Assembly: GCA_963745205.1 (NCBI GenBank)
Contig: CAVUWX010000012.1
Coordinates: 108,414-172,413, forward strand
Length of the DNA stretch: 64,000 nt
Direction of reading: 5' to 3'
Origin: Hyphomicrobium_A sp963745205
GTDB lineage: Bacteria; Pseudomonadota; Alphaproteobacteria; Rhizobiales; Hyphomicrobiaceae
Shown: in pieces, positions 63,241-64,000 of the stretch
Layout of the letters: the number at the start of each line of letters is the position of its first letter
How positions within the stretch are numbered: position 1 is the first letter of the stretch
Notes under the pieces: generated by a model
What the model saw: only the letters and a program-made list of their open reading frames with translations
Databases searched by the model: none
What the model was told of the DNA's origin: nothing
Translations under genes and position numbers: made by a program

Positions 63241-63759
63241 ATGAATGCTCCATTTATCTGGTCAGAACTCGAATTTGGCAAACATGAGCGCAAGACCCTG
63301 CCGCAGATTGTACTGAGTGACCCTGATTGGTTCTTTTGGGCCTTGCGCAAGAAGCTATTTCGCCCTCCCCTTGCAGCCGAAGCCAAAGATATCGCCTATA
63401 AAATATGCCATATCAAAATTCCCCGCCCCAATCCGGAGGACTGGAAATTCGAATTTATCTGCAATTCGGACGGTAAATTGCTTGATTTGCGCCTTTTAAG
63501 AGCCGAGCACGCGGTCTATGGGCACCTGCATAGACAGGTAATGGGTCTTTTAGACATGTCCTGGCCCCGGCTGTGGGGAGGATACGGCAAATCATCGTGC
63601 AAATTGCTGCTGGCGGCAATTAGGCATTATTATTTTGGCGGATCGAGAATGACAAGAGCAAGATGCGAGGCCTTTTTCTCCAATAATGCCAATTTCGTGT
63701 GGGAAGACCAGAAATTATTTGAAATTGAAATGCAGAGCTTGGGGATGCCCCCATACTAG
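63241..63759 (+). CDS. ExoX-C-terminal-domain-like protein of the element
   Basis: A 172-residue protein: LEFGKHERKTLPQIVLSDPD and WFFWALRKKLF near the N-terminus match the pattern of the small domain found at the C-terminus of exonuclease X ('FGKhkGktl.ei...DP.Y..W'), also seen alone in phage proteins. The remainder, including HRQVMGLLDMSWPRLW and RLLRAEHAVYGH, is not recognised. Codon use is AT-richer than the chromosome. Lies between inverted iteron arrays B and C. GAAAGGA is upstream of ATG 63241. Function unknown; a nucleic-acid role is likely. Confidence 0.65.
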   Translation: MNAPFIWSELEFGKHERKTLPQIVLSDPDWFFWALRKKLFRPPLAAEAKDIAYKICHIKIPRPNPEDWKFEFICNSDGKLLDLRLLRAEHAVYGHLHRQVMGLLDMSWPRLWGGYGKSSCKLLLAAIRHYYFGGSRMTRARCEAFFSNNANFVWEDQKLFEIEMQSLGMPPY

Positions 63760-63803
63760 ACCGCAAGGACGCCGGCGGGTAGGCCTTGAACACCGTGGAA
63801 GAC

Positions 63804-63920
63804 ATGAAGGGATGTGAGTTTTGTGAGTTTTGTGAGTTATTTTCGGCTCCAACGGGTAGAATAGCCCCAGAGATTTCCGTCAGTGGCAATATCCCTCCAC
63901 AGAAGGCCGGAGTCTCATAA
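63804..63920 (+). CDS. Possible 38-residue peptide read from iteron array C
   Basis: ATG 63804 gives MKGCEFCEFCELFSAPTG, then RIAPEISVSGNIPPQKAGVS and stop at 63920. The iterons are read as repeated C-E-F, matching ELCEFGELFSGP at the primase N-terminus. No good ribosome site. It may be a remnant of a primase-like 5' end, or a mere product of the iterons. Low support as a gene. Confidence 0.25.
   Translation: MKGCEFCEFCELFSAPTGRIAPEISVSGNIPPQKAGVS
63809..63846 (+). repeat. Iteron array C, inverted repeat partner of array B
   Basis: GGGAT followed by GTGAGTTTT, GTGAGTTTT, GTGAGTTAT and TTTCGG. 35-36 of 38-39 positions match the reverse complement of array B; differences are mainly T for A at the eighth unit position. 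CGGCTCCAACGGGTAG follows, matching the motif next to array B. Confidence 0.9.
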
Positions 63921-63954
63921 AAAGCCGTAATTGATGAGACTCGTTTAAGCTTCA
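63911..63954. repeat. 45-bp direct repeat, copy 2 (perfect palindrome)
   Basis: AGTCTCATAAAAAGCCGTAA then TTGATGAGACTC and a tail ending AGCTTCAG. Including the G before it, GAGTCTCAT...ATGAGACTC is a perfect 9-bp inverted repeat. 29 of the first 32 bases match copy 1 at 59790. As at copy 1, it lies at the end of one reading frame and before sequence with a TATATT-like box (63973-63978), so another element gene probably starts beyond the window. Confidence 0.85.
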
Positions 63955-64000
63955 GGCGCCGCACCCTCTGTGGTATATTCAAATCACAAGTCAGCTGTGA

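Larger units (their letters stand above)
57640..64000 (+). mobile_element. Integrative element with P4-type integrase, AlpA, primase-helicase and iterons (right end outside)
   Basis: Start is set by the break in radC; the end is not in the window. Gene order integrase - unknown - alpA - primase/helicase - iterons - ExoX-C-like is that of a satellite or integrative plasmid element. Base composition from about 59.8 kb on is less GC-rich than the chromosome, especially 62.97-64.0 kb. No capsid, tail or conjugation genes are visible. The left boundary is approximate to about 50 bp; attL could not be defined because attR is missing. Confidence 0.75.

Noticed and set aside
62990..63846. CRISPR-like repeats
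   Set aside because: Units are 9 bp, directly adjacent without spacers, and inverted between arrays; these are iterons, not a CRISPR array.

Overview
The window is a chromosomal segment of a high-GC alphaproteobacterium, most likely of the order Hyphomicrobiales and possibly close to Hyphomicrobium or its relatives. This placement is inferred from gene content and order: dapF-mtaB-ftsY-ispZ, ffh-rpsP-rimM, hisB-DUF2628-hisH, glnK-amtB behind a sigma-54 promoter, a PHB phasin, and leuC/leuD separated by small genes. No rRNA, tRNA or CRISPR array was recognised.

Layout of the core part (1-57.3 kb). 0-3 kb: the start of a response regulator, an L,D-transpeptidase and the glnK-amtB ammonium operon. 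3-8 kb: acyl-CoA thioesterase, a UbiH-type hydroxylase, and the translation/secretion operon ffh-rpsP-(GrlR-like)-rimM. 8.6-15.3 kb: a PQQ-type sugar dehydrogenase, then dapF, mtaB, ftsY, two tandem IspZ-like genes and a MarR regulator. 15-23 kb: asd, leuB, gpmA-dapB, a phasin and a Pif1-like helicase. 23-30 kb: typA, an MFS carrier, a membrane protein, trxB and a LysR regulator. 30-35 kb: leuC and leuD with four genes between them, two of which look like zinc peptidases. 35-44 kb: small secreted proteins, nth, a GGDEF-EAL protein and the histidine genes hisF, hisA, hisH and hisB. 44-49.5 kb: hslV, an SMR pump gene and hslU, then a secreted sulfatase followed by its formylglycine-generating enzyme. 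49.7-57.2 kb: rlmN, paralogous membrane proteins, a possible second granule-associated protein, argG, and an asparagine synthase gene split by a one-base frameshift.

Accessory part (about 57.6 kb to the right edge). A 5'-truncated radC is followed by a P4-type tyrosine integrase, an unknown protein with an internal duplication, an AlpA-type regulator with a frameshift, a 934-residue primase/helicase and an ExoX-C-like protein. Three arrays of a 9-bp iteron (GTGAGTTAT) lie inside the primase gene, just downstream of it, and about 0.8 kb further on. The last two are near-perfect inverted repeats of each other. A 45-bp palindrome-containing direct repeat occurs at 59.79 and 63.91 kb. Together this looks like an integrative, self-replicating element of the satellite type with a two-part origin. 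Its right end lies outside the window. This is the most novel part of the segment.

Regulatory links seen in the sequence: a sigma-54 promoter before glnK, a shared TTGC-N3-GCAA operator-like site before the phasin and before the unknown gene at 52.6 kb, and a double palindrome before the alpA start.
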